NCBI GenBank assembly: GCA_013399695.1
Contig: VXAU01001099.1
Coordinates: 806,001-870,000, forward strand
DNA: 64,000 nucleotides
Reading direction: 5' to 3'
DNA from: Formicarius rufipectus
Lineage: Eukaryota; Chordata; Aves; Passeriformes; Formicariidae
A model generated the notes under the pieces. That model saw only the letters and a list, made by a program, of their open reading frames with translations. It was not told the origin of the DNA and did no database searches. How positions within the stretch are numbered: position 1 is the stretch's first letter; the number at the start of each line of letters is the position of its first letter. The translations under genes were made by a program, and so were the position numbers. This document shows positions 24,851-35,875 of this stretch, piece by piece.

Positions 24851-26161
24851 CTTGGAGGATTTTTCAAGGTACCTTCACAGGGAAGCAGTGAACCAGGTTA
24901 CAGACTGCTCTGCACCTGAGAGTTGTGAAGAGATCTCGATCATTGCATGAGATACTTGGCAGGAGGTGAGGAAGGGGGTATTATCTTTATGTATGTGCTT
25001 AAATAGCAAAGTTAGATCCAGGTGGTACTTCTTAAAGGCTATAGAGAAAGTCAAAAGTCAAAGATTTCTTTTGGCTGCTGAGTGGGGTGGACCGGGTCTA
25101 TGACACAGACATCTCCAAGGGGTAGAGAGAAGCAGTTTAAGCAGTCTTTGCTGGTTACTTTTCTTTTGCAAATTCTGAAGTCTGTTCCGGTATGGCAAGT
25201 GTTTCAGTAGGAAATGAGCCCATCTAAGTCCAATTAGTTAATAGACAGCCATTTTATGCTGATTGATTGCTTGATTGATTGATTACAGAGTGAGCTGAGA
25301 CATGGTGAGTCTGATGGTGGACAGCTAGTTTAAGATGTGTCAGTTCATTTCCTGTAACATCTATTTGACATGCTTGGACTTGCCACCTTTCAGGTAGACA
25401 AGACGAATCCCCATACCCTTTGGCTCATGCTGGATATGATTCATCATGTGCAGCTGCAGCCAGACCTCACTTTGCTTCTCCTCTACTTGTGCCTGCTAAG
25501 ACTTGAACCTCCTAGACAAACCTTGCTTGGAAAAGATGAAGCCCAGATGAAGCAATCAGAGGGAAGGATGAGTCCAGGTTTTATCACAATTGCAGTGGTT
25601 TGGTGTTCACCTAATGGCTATGTAAGTGAAAGTGTACCTCTGAAACTTCCATCTCTCCTTCCATTCAGGGACTTCCAAGGGATTTTCAGAAGGGAAATTC
25701 ATACCCGCTTGGAGTTGATCGATGGCGTCAAGTATTGATGCACAAGAGAGGCTGCTATTGCTCTGGTCCCAGGGTAGCCCCAGGAGCACAGCTATAAGGG
25801 TAGATATAATCACAAAATGTGTCTAGACTTTATGTCTAGCAGTAGGTGACAGCTGGGCAAAACAAGCTCATTCTGGAGGTAAATATAATAACATACTGGT
25901 TATCAATAGAGGCATTGAAGTGATGCCACTTAAAATTCTAAGAAAAACTACAGAGAAATTAAAAACTACTAAGAAAAGTTATGAAACCAATCTTTAGCTA
26001 TAAAACACCAGTACCATGGGGGTGGATTATTTCTGATCTTTTTGGGGTATTCCCTGAGGCCAGCATTCCAAATTAAATTGTTTACACTGCACAGACTATG
26101 TAGAGCTGAATGATTTGAAAGGATGGGTAGAGTGACTATCTGCTTTAATATTTTATAATAT
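24851..26161. repeat. Second copy of the 1311-bp duplicated segment
   Basis: It is collinear with 22804-24114 at a constant offset of 2047 bp, with 1307 of 1311 bases identical. It stops inside an AATATTTTAT repeat at a single N (26162). It lacks the roughly 130 bp (24115-24244) that follow in the first copy, and then resumes with a copy of 24245-24283. This fits an alternative haplotype placed in tandem rather than a biological duplication. A true very recent duplication is the alternative. Confidence 0.85.
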
Positions 26162-26201
26162 NGGGCAAATGACTTCCATCGCATCTCTTCATATCCCTAA
26201 C
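26162..26201. other. Single-N contig join followed by 39 bp repeated from 24245-24283
   Basis: After the N at 26162, the next 39 bases match 24245-24283 at 37 of 39 positions. The sequence then runs on into unique DNA. The two flanks of the 567-N gap therefore both lead into the same downstream sequence. Confidence 0.85.
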
Positions 26202-28746
26202 TATCAACTTTAAAACTCACTAAACACAAAAAAAGATGTTTTCCTGCTTTTCCTGTTTCAAATATCACTGTCTGTACAGTACATTGAACTTAAAATGTTA
26301 ACTTTTATCCTGTCATAAATAGCAGGTCTTAATAATGATTTGCTGAAATGGTTATTTTACAGCTGTTATAAAAGTTAGTTTTACTAGCTGACCTTATCGC
26401 TCAGAATTTTTGCTATTGTGTATCTTCTTTTAATGCCTTAGGTTCATTCAGTTAAATTTAAATTAGTTAATTTCTGTTTCTGAATGCAGGTATTCAAAAA
26501 ATAGATTATCTGCATTTACTAAATCAATATGCTTAATATATTGCTGGCAAGGCTTGACTTCTGGATTCTGGGTTTTTTCATCTTATGCAGAAATTTAGTT
26601 TTCACAACAGTCCAGCAAATACAGACTTTTGGGTTTGTTTTGCCAGAAAATGTACTTTAAAAGGGGTTTATACTTAAATCTGTCTTCAGACTGCAAGCAG
26701 CTTAATGGATTGTTGACAAAGAATGTAGAACTCAAGCAGGATGTGATAATACCAGGTGTTTTCTCACTTTTATATAGTTTATACAACTTTCATTTTCATT
26801 TCATCCCTGGCTGTCACTTAGCACAACAGTCTTCATACTAAGACTAGAATTAAGAGAGAAAACCAGATCAAGAAATTGTAGAATCAAAGCACACAACAAT
26901 ATGCTTCTTGTGGCCAAAGGAAATCTGATGTATGTGACCAACTGCAGTATGAGGGAAGTTCAGATGATGGCTCATACTCTTTTTCAGTCCCCAGGCTCTG
27001 GTTTAATAACTGAAGTTATTAAATGCGAAGTTTACCTTATGAAATTTCAGCAGATGCTCTTTACAGAAGGAACAGTTATATGGCTGGGCTGGATAGAGAC
27101 ACTCACAAAGAGGTAGACTTGTCTCCTGTCATAAGTTTGCCAGTTTTCTTCTTGATTTTAGGTTTTCCCCTTTGGTTTTGTGTCACTGTTGCTTGAGTAG
27201 ATCAGCTCAGAGGAAAATTCTGAAGTCAGAAGAGCCTTCATTAATCAGGAAAGGTTCATTTTGTGAATGGCAGCATCTGCATGTATATCTGCATGTTACA
27301 CACCACCACCAGCTTCCTGTTCCCCTCCAAGAACTCCTGTAAGGATATAGTGTCTGAAGCACAAAGCTATCCATCCACCCCTGGATTCATGCAGACTGCC
27401 CCCTCAGATGGGTGGTCTGTAAATTATCTGGAGACCTCTCACAATTATATTCTATTTCTCTGAATAAGATAGAAGACAAGACAAAGGAATAGTGACAATC
27501 TGCCTGTCCACCTTTCTATGGCATTTGCTCTCAACAATGACTTTATAAACTTTCTGGTCATTTCTCCACGCATTTTCCAGGTTTGTTCATACTAAATCAT
27601 AATTACCTGAAATTGCCACAAGAGACACTCTAGTACCACTAGAAAAATTGTCATCTTACTGAGAGAAATGTAGAGTACTGCAGCAGTTCTACAAATAGGT
27701 TTTCTTTGCTTGCTAATTTGATTTTGGTTAAAGATGGGGAAGCATTTTGAGGAACTGATTGTTGTTGGGCTTTAAAATCAGGTGGATTTATATAAAAATG
27801 TATGTATGTATGAATATACTTGTGTATATTTAGTGGCCATTTTGCATTTACGTACCTCAGGTAAAAAATACATGGGAACATACCTTGTACTCGTTTTCTA
27901 CATTTTCTGTTTCTTTGGAAAACCAAACTGGCAGCTTCCAGCCTGTGAAATCAAACTAGTGACTGTCAAATAATAACTGCACTATCTATACACTACCTCT
28001 GGCATGCAACAAAATGCATCCAGTCCCACAAAGAATCAAAAACATTTTTGTCAAAAAATTTATTGTGGCACTGGGAATTAATGCAATAACAAAAGTTACC
28101 AGCCACAGAAAGTTTCAGATGCACAGTTGGAGAGTTTGGTTTAAAAGAAAGAAGTTAACTGGTTACTGAGTATGGAGCATCTCAGTCCTGGTCTCTCTTC
28201 CTTTATCTTTTAGTTCAAATGTATTTGGATTCCAAAAAGTGGGTTCAACAGAAAACTGAGTCAAGAAGACACCATAAGGGGCAGGCTTGCAGCCATTCCC
28301 CTTGGGGAAAGGCCCTATTTACCTGTCAACTGTGAAATCCTGAGTCTTTGTACTAAGTTAGTCTGCTGTATCCAAAGTGGCCTTGAATGTACATCCAAGC
28401 CCAAATTCACAACAACTCACAGCCATGGACAAAGTTTCTAAATTCTTCATACCTGAGGGTCATTTTGGTGGATGGGGATCCTATAGTGACACCACACCAA
28501 TACCAGGCACAAGTTGTATTTAGCATGGTTGTGCTGATTTTTATGCTGCTCTATTGGGTTCAATTGCAGCTGGTATGATGTCAAATATTTAACAGCAGCT
28601 GACACTGACAGATGTTGAGAATTCAAGCCTACGCATGAGGGTTTATAAGTATCTTTGCAGTTACAGACTGTTTTGTGTAGACATGAAGTTTTTCTATTAT
28701 AACTTTTCTCACTAACGTTCAACTAAGCCATAATCCCCAACATAAA
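26202..28746. other. Non-coding unique sequence, no gene seen
   Basis: About 2.5 kb of AT-rich sequence. A 22-bp near-perfect palindrome (10-bp arms 27002-27011 and 27014-27023) and a short (TGTA)n stretch near 27800 are the only structures noted. Open frames are short and without recognisable domains. Confidence 0.5.
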
Positions 28747-29178
28747 AGGACATGGATCTGTCGGAGCAAATCCAGAGGAAGGCTGGTCAGAGGTCTGGAG
28801 CACCTCTCCTTTGAAGAAAGGCTGAGAGCATTGGGATTGTTCAGTCTGGGAAAAAGAAGGCTCTCCAAAGTGCAGAGAGATCTTTTACAAGTGTGCACAG
28901 TGATAGGACAAGTGAGAATGGCTTTAAACTGAAAGAGGACAGATTTAGACTAGATAATAGGAAAAAGTTCTTCTCTATGAGGGTGGTGGGACACTGGAAT
29001 AGGTTGCCCAGAAAAGTTGTGGATGTTCCATCCCTGGAAGTGTTCAAGGCCAGGTTGGATGGGTCTTTGAGCAACCTAGTCTATTGAAAACTGTCCCTGC
29101 CCATGACGGGAGGTGTTGTAAGGAGATTATCATTAAGGTTCCTTCCTACCCAAACCATTCGGTGAGTCTATGTTTCTA
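28747..29178 (+). mobile_element. CR1 LINE, 5'-truncated, 3' end of ORF2 plus tail
   Basis: CR1 is an avian non-LTR retrotransposon. This fragment keeps the end of ORF2: an open frame at 28893-29087 carries HWNRLPR and [19 protein letters not shown], the hallmark C-terminal residues of CR1 reverse-transcriptase polyprotein. The 3' UTR follows (CTGCCCATGACGGGAGG, then a CCTTCCTACCC segment) with a degraded ATTCTATGAT tail. Upstream, GGAGCACCTCTCC and GGCTGAGAGCATTGGG match CR1, but about 45 bp of the usual sequence is missing after AAGGCTCTCC, so there is an internal deletion. The element cannot move by itself. Ends are approximate. Confidence 0.93.
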
Positions 29179-29285
29179 AACCCAACTTCTGTTAATAGTC
29201 CTGCCAGCAAGCAGAACTACTAGATATATCACTGGTAAATATGGGTGAAGATTTCACACAGTGGAGAGATAAATTACAGGCAGCT

Positions 29286-29337
29286 GTTTGGTTTTAGGTG
29301 TTTGTTTGGTTTTGTTTTTGTTTTTTTTTTTTGTTTA
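29286..29337. repeat. T/G-rich low-complexity tract
   Basis: TTTGG, TTTTG and T-run units fill about 50 bp shortly downstream of the CR1 fragment. The tract is low complexity and shows no LINE-type poly-A. Confidence 0.85.
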
Positions 29338-32300
29338 AATTCTGCTAGAAGATCTGTGAGGAATTACATTTTCAGTCTTGGATCTTTAGGTTATTGCAAA
29401 GAGACCTGAGAAAAGAATTGAAAGAGAAATGTATAAATTACCTGGGTATAGGGTAGAGTCCTTGAAGCCTGGAAGCAAGATGAAGACAAGGAAAGAAGGA
29501 ATTCCAGCCTTGCAGATGATTTAGAAGACAGATCAACTTGCTAACTTCATGTCAGAAGAAAATGGTGCAAGACAAATGACAAATCTCTTCTGTGCTGGTA
29601 AATTTTAACACTATCTTATCCAGTGGGAATCTCTGACTGGGGAAAGCACTTCAGTGATGATTACTTGTATCTACATATACACACAGAAATATGCCTTTCC
29701 TCTGGTCCATAGAGATTTCTGAAAAAGCTTTTAGTGAAAAACAACATGCCCAGAATTTCTAAATAATATTTATCCTTACTTCTACACCTCAGATGGAGTT
29801 AGAGAATTGAGATGCAACAGATATTATTCAAACATAGGTGAAATAAAATAAAGGTCATGAAATCTCATACTCTGGAGATTTTAGGTATGCAACCTATGTT
29901 GTCAGAAAGCAACTCTCTTCCTAATGTGAATCAGCCAAAGTGTACATGACTATATTTTCCTGTATTTCTTGATATTTATGAAATGTTGCCAAGTTTCCCC
30001 CTTTTTTTTTTTGCCTTCATCCGGGTGCAAGACTTGGAGGCCTAAGGGAGCAGATGTGGGATTTGTGATTTTGTTCTGAACAATCTGGCTGTTTTGAAAA
30101 TATTCACAGGAAAACCAGCTACAACACCAGATGTGAATGTAGTAAAGCAGCATCTTGTGTTTACATTTTAATTTCTCCAGCTAGAAAGGCTGGAGTGTTT
30201 ATGCACTGGGAACTCATAACACAGGCTGCATGCTCTAATAATCTATTACTTTTATATGGTGCTGTGCACCTCACACAAGCCTTCTGTGCGGAGGACCCAC
30301 CCACTACAAAACTGACTCCCCCACAGGTGTGTGATACAGCACCTGTATATTAATTCTTAATAGCCATAACCTTAGTGTAGGAGTAAAGGGTAAATGAGAG
30401 CTGCATCTAACAGCAGCTGCTGAGAGGGCTTTAAGTTGGCAGGTCTCTAGGTGCTTGTGTGTGTTTGTGATTTTTACAGCTTTAGAAGATCTGTAAGACT
30501 CACTGACTTTACAGCACTGCTGCAAACACCTCTGAATAATCACATCCCAGGAATCTGAATTCAAGGCACTCAGAATGGAAATCCCAGCTCATCTTTTGCT
30601 GTGGAAGTGGTATTTTTCTGTTTTGCATGTTTCAGGGAGTCAAGTAATGCTAAAGCAAGAAAAAAAACCCATCTGGCATTGTGGCAGCCCATTTAATTCA
30701 CTGCAGGTAGCAGTCAGGTAAAGACTCTGACTCTGAAATTCATGCCAGGTTTGGAGTGAGGCAGAGATATTGCTCTCTATGACAGAAGGAAGGGATGACA
30801 TTACACAGAGCTCAAATCTCTGTATTTCCTAACAGTGGTTTCAGAGTTGAGCTTAATGTCTTCAGCACACACAAAGCTAGGAGGTAAAACCAGAGAACTC
30901 AAGCTGCTGTTAATGGGATGTGGTGAAGGCAGAGGGATAATGGAGGATAATGGAGAAGGATACAGGACAGTGCTGTATGCCATGCCAGAAGGTCTCCACA
31001 AGTCGCCACATTTGTCCTTGTATGTTGTGCAATTAGATGGCAGAGGGTTCAGCTTTGGGAATTTACAATCAACGTGTGGCTAGTAAAGCCAATAGCAGTA
31101 CAGCCAAAGGTACAGAAGAGATATTTATTGCTAAAAGGCTTCTGGTAGCTGTAATAGAGACCTGGTCTTCACAACTCCTGCTCTGAAACTGAAACACGCC
31201 ACCAGGATTGGAGAGGAGTGCAACCCTCAGCAGAGAAAAGATCAGTGGGAAAGAATAGAGGTGTAACTCAAAAGGCAGTGTCCTTCAATGCCAATCTCTT
31301 AAAGGCTGAACAGGCCTCCAATAGCCTTCATTTCATCCTGCTCTGCTCCACCTCAGTCTTGAGATCCATTTTTTCCCTTTTAGTCAAGACCTTTAATGAC
31401 AAGGAGGAGTAAATTGAAAAACTTTCCTTCTGATTAAATCAATGAATTCTCGCTGTGGCTGTTAGAATAAATGTTCATGGAGCCATAGAGCACTACGTCA
31501 TTGAAAATAGGCTGAGCTTACACAGAATTGATCTGAGCTTGGTATTTTATGACTCCCTTGTGAACTTGATATGGCCAAATTGGCTCTCTCTTAGGACACT
31601 TTATCAGGGAGTTATATCTTTTGCCTAATTAACGTGACTCAGCACTAAAAGACATGACTGTATAGAGGATTTAATGTGGAAGCTGCAGTGGCAAAGGAAC
31701 ACTTTACAGTCTACTTCAACTCGAGTGAGAGGCAGTGGTGATTTTAAGAAAACCACTCAGGGGAAAAGAAAAAAAAAAACACATCCTATCCTGTTTTTCC
31801 CGACATCACATCTATGTTTGGAAACTTCCTCCCTAAATCTTTAATGAAGGCAGAGTGGGGTTTGAAAAACAGCTGGAGGACATTGATCTACACATTCCAA
31901 TTTGTTTATGTATAAAACATGCATAAAGGATTAAATGCTGCTTAACAGTTTGTCTGCTTTCAGCTGCTTTCATGCCTTTACTTTACTATAGCACCAATCC
32001 ATGTCAGAAGATACCCTGGGGAGCTTTTAAATAATAAATAGGTTTCTTTGGAGGAAGTCTTTTTTTTAATCTAATATTAATTGGCACACAAAATGGTAAT
32101 TATACCTGTTCTGGAAATATGCTGTGCCACTCATTCTTCCCTGGTTGATGGCATTTGCCCTGTCCCAGAGTAGCGTAGGAGCATGGAAGACCAGAACTAA
32201 GGCTGGAGAGTGATATCAGACTATATTAAGTGCTCATGCATTTATGTATCAGCATAAAGCGATGCAAATGCATTTATAAAGAATGAATGATTTATCAGGA

Positions 32301-35300
32301 AGTCATTTTGATGCCTTTCTGTTGCATGTGACTAATATGGTGAAAAAGTCAGCTCATTGATTCAAGTTCAGGATCCTGGTTCGTCTGTCATTATGAAGGG
32401 GCTGTTTTCAAAATCCTGAATTTTAAGTACGTTTTCCTTTTTTTTTTTTTTTTTTTTTAAGCCTATAGATGTTGATTTACCTCTATCAGTCTGAATGATT
32501 TGTTAAGAAAGAAATATGACTGGCTCTGCTTACAAGGTAAATGCTGAAAATGGTCTCCTTAAAATAATACATTGTATTTCACACTCATCTAATCCTATTT
32601 TACACAGAGGCACACAACATAGATTGGAGAGGCTGGTAATTTTAAAAGATAGGCAGCTGTCCATGCAATGGGAGGTCACAGGCACAATCTGAGTATAAAG
32701 AACCTAATAAGTTACCTGTCACTCAGCTCGGCAGGGGCAAAATTCTACTTTGTGATGGCCTAAAATCCAAATCTTCAGCTGTTCTGCAGATAAGCCACTG
32801 ATAACTGACAGCTCCGGGGCATATCATGGGTATAAGTTTGTAGATAAGATCAAACCAGTTCTAACAGAGATGTGAGCTTCAGTCTTGTATTGGATATGCA
32901 AAATTTGTTATCTCCCAATGATAAATCTGTCTCCAGCATTCTTGGTTCACAAAGTGAGCCATGCCAAGTTTCACAATTGCATCCTATAACATAGAAAAGC
33001 ACCATATGGTCACATTCTTTATTCTTATCCCAACTGTCACTATGATTCCAGGGTCTTTTATGATCCCGTATCAGGCAGTAAGATCAGCAGAGTTAAAGCT
33101 GAGCACTCTAATATTTTTAATGGGATATGTTCTGACAGCACAGGTAGTCCTGGCTCTCATCATAATGATCCATCAAAACTAATACCAGCACACTCACAGA
33201 GAAACTTCCAAGGATTCAGGATCATAAAGGGTTAAGAATCCATTAGTTTAACATTCTGTGTTATCTTTCTATCGAGGATGGACAAATGCTCCTGTAGTTT
33301 ATAGTGCTGCTAGACAAAGCCACAGAATTCTTTGAGAGAAAGAAACCAGGCCTTCTGGGAGAAATTTCCCCAGATATAAAGGTAGGAGTGGAAAACTAGT
33401 GAAAACCATGGACTGCAAGAAAGATTTGCTGATGAAATCCCCAGAAAATCCCAGCACAGACCAGACTGCGCTCAACTGAAGGCTAAACTAACTTAACTCA
33501 TGAGATGTGCTGTCAAGCATTCAAGTTAACCACACAATGGAAACAAACGCTTTCCACTGATCAGGTGACTGTGGCTTACAGTAAAAATCTTGCATCTTCA
33601 ACCCTTTTTCTTATTTCTAGTTGAATGTTATTCCTGGCTGGTTTAAGCCAAAATTGTCTTTAATTAATTAACAGAAGAAAGATGTACATCCTTGTCAAAC
33701 TCTCTGATCAAAACATAGGTCTTTAAAGGACATAAAGGAAGAAAAAGGAAATCTTAAACTCCAAAGGGACAAGAATGGTGGGTCGTTCACTGGATAAATA
33801 TAAATTGGCATATTAAGTTCCTAAATCTCCTACAGGGACATCTTCAAGAAAGATATTGGTTCAACCTGTGCATCTTTCAAAGCCTTATCAGGCCTTTCTC
33901 CTCCCTCTACCAAATGCCATCTAACAAATTAGGCACAGAGAGGTGAAACTTCTATGTAGAGGAAATCAGAGCTCAGGTCTTCCCAATCCCACAGTCCATC
34001 ACTAATTTTATAAAGGCTTTGGCCATCCAGAAAATAGCTTACAGTATTATGACTGGGTCAGAAAAGCAGCTGAGTATTTTGGTTTTCATTTGCTACAAAA
34101 TGATTAATTGAAAACGAGCACTAGCTCCTTTACCATGGAAAGGAGATGACAAGTGTTGTTGCCTTCTCATTTACATAATAAGATTATAGCGTTCTTAATT
34201 TTAGTCAGGATATATTCATAACTAAGCTACAAAGACATGTTTTGCTGGCCAGGGTGCATGCTTCATCACCCTTCCAACCCTCTGTACCCAACACCTTCAA
34301 GATTTGAGCCCCATGGCCATCCCTTGCCTGAGGATCCTTAACCCTATAGTCTTTTGTCTCCATCCATGCACACTTCTCACACCTCACTTATCTGAAGCAG
34401 TGTTGTTGCACACAACCTAATATAGCTATTTCTTGACCCAAGCCCTCACTCCTGCTGGGCACAGTTCCCATAGGTCTTTTATTTCACCTGCCAACCTTCA
34501 GCAGATGCTGAGATCATCTCGACACGTTTGTGAACCTGAAACCATCCTATGAAAGAAATTCTTAAAGGACCTTAGGATTGCATCATCAATATTATCATTA
34601 GAGGAATATGAGGTGATTGCACAAAAACCATTGCATATCTTGTCCTGAGGTCTGTTCCAGTCCAAGTTTTCTACTCTGGTAGGATTTGGTTTTTGTCCTA
34701 GGTTCATTTGAAAAAGACAACAAAATCATTACCTTTTTTCCCCCTCATTTCAATGTACTAAATATAGATGTATATACAAAATCCTCAGCTAGATAAAGAT
34801 AGCAGCACACAGATGGCATAAAAAACAAAGCATTTAGCAAACTCTGAGACAGGCTGTACCCATATACACTTTGCATTACAGCTTGTTGCCAGCTAATATA
34901 ATTCCCCAACAGTTAAAATCTCATTCAACCTTATAAATTGTCTCACTTTCTTAGTGAATAAACATTACAAATAGTTCTCTGTGACTCTTCTATGAAGTCT
35001 GAGTGGGGTTTTATTTGTCCTAAAATATTTACACTTTATTTTGTTGGCAAGCAGTTTCCTACTTTCAAAACACTTTGCTGGAATACTCCCCCTCCCTGAC
35101 ACATGGATCCGTCCAGTATGCACACTTGGTAGTCCTCCCAAGAATGTGGGGACTGGACTAGGGGTGCTGATGTCACAGATGTTCTCAGTCTCTTCTGCCA
35201 GGCAAATATCATTACCCAGAGTACACTTGGCATTAGATGAGGGAAAGAGCATCCCTTCTAGGCTTCCCAGAACTGCTGAGCTAAATTCTCCTATTCACCA

Positions 35301-35730
35301 ACTAAACTAGTTCTGCTTTTCTTCATGCATGGCAGACAAAAACGGTTTTCAGAGAAGGTTCTAGTTCTCTAAGTCTGTATTAAAAAAAAGAACCCAAACC
35401 CCACAAACGTTGACATTTTAATGCTAATTTTTAAATTAAATAACTTGTATTCACATGTTGAATGTCAATAACTTTTCAGATTTTAATTAATGGAAGTTAA
35501 AGGCAGAACATTCATGACCTTTATAATGAAAAATAAATACACATTAGATTTTTTTACTATACATTTTAGAGGCTTTTTCATTTCTTGCTTACTCTTTCTG
35601 GCTCATTCTCTAAAGTAAATTGGGAAACATTTCAGTAAAAGCAGGAAATGGGCAAGAACAGGAAGCCAAAAAGGGAAAGACAAGAAAACTGGACATACAC
35701 TCTGTATATTTGATATACAAAAATATTAAA
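29338..35730. other. Long non-coding stretch, no gene seen
   Basis: About 6.4 kb without a recognisable gene or transposon. A 21-bp T run lies at 32438-32458. The stretch around 31900-32480 has few simple repeats and a palindromic ATGCAAATGCAT (32262-32273) that contains the octamer ATGCAAAT. Its texture suggests a conserved non-coding element, which only a cross-species alignment could show. Open frames up to 95 codons (34965-35252 and its shadows) have no recognisable domain. Confidence 0.5.
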
Positions 35731-35875
35731 TGGTTGGGGTTTTTTTTTTGTTGTTGTTTTTGTTTTTGTTTTATTTGGTTGGTTTGGGGTTTTTTTTGTT
35801 TGTTTGGTGTTTTGTTTGTTGTTTTTTTTTTTTGGTGGGTTTTTTTGTTTTGTTTGTTTGTTTGGGGTTTTTTTT
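35731..35875. repeat. T/G-rich low-complexity tract, (TTTG)n-like
   Basis: About 145 bp composed almost only of T and G, in TTTG, TTGG and long T runs. An open frame through it (35620-35877) reads as a string of F, V, W, C, L and G and imitates a membrane protein. That frame is an artefact of the composition. Confidence 0.9.

Noticed and set aside
24158..24919. Long open frames on both strands (24158-24919 plus, 24271-24867 minus)
   Set aside because: They are made almost entirely of the 567 unknown bases and carry no information.
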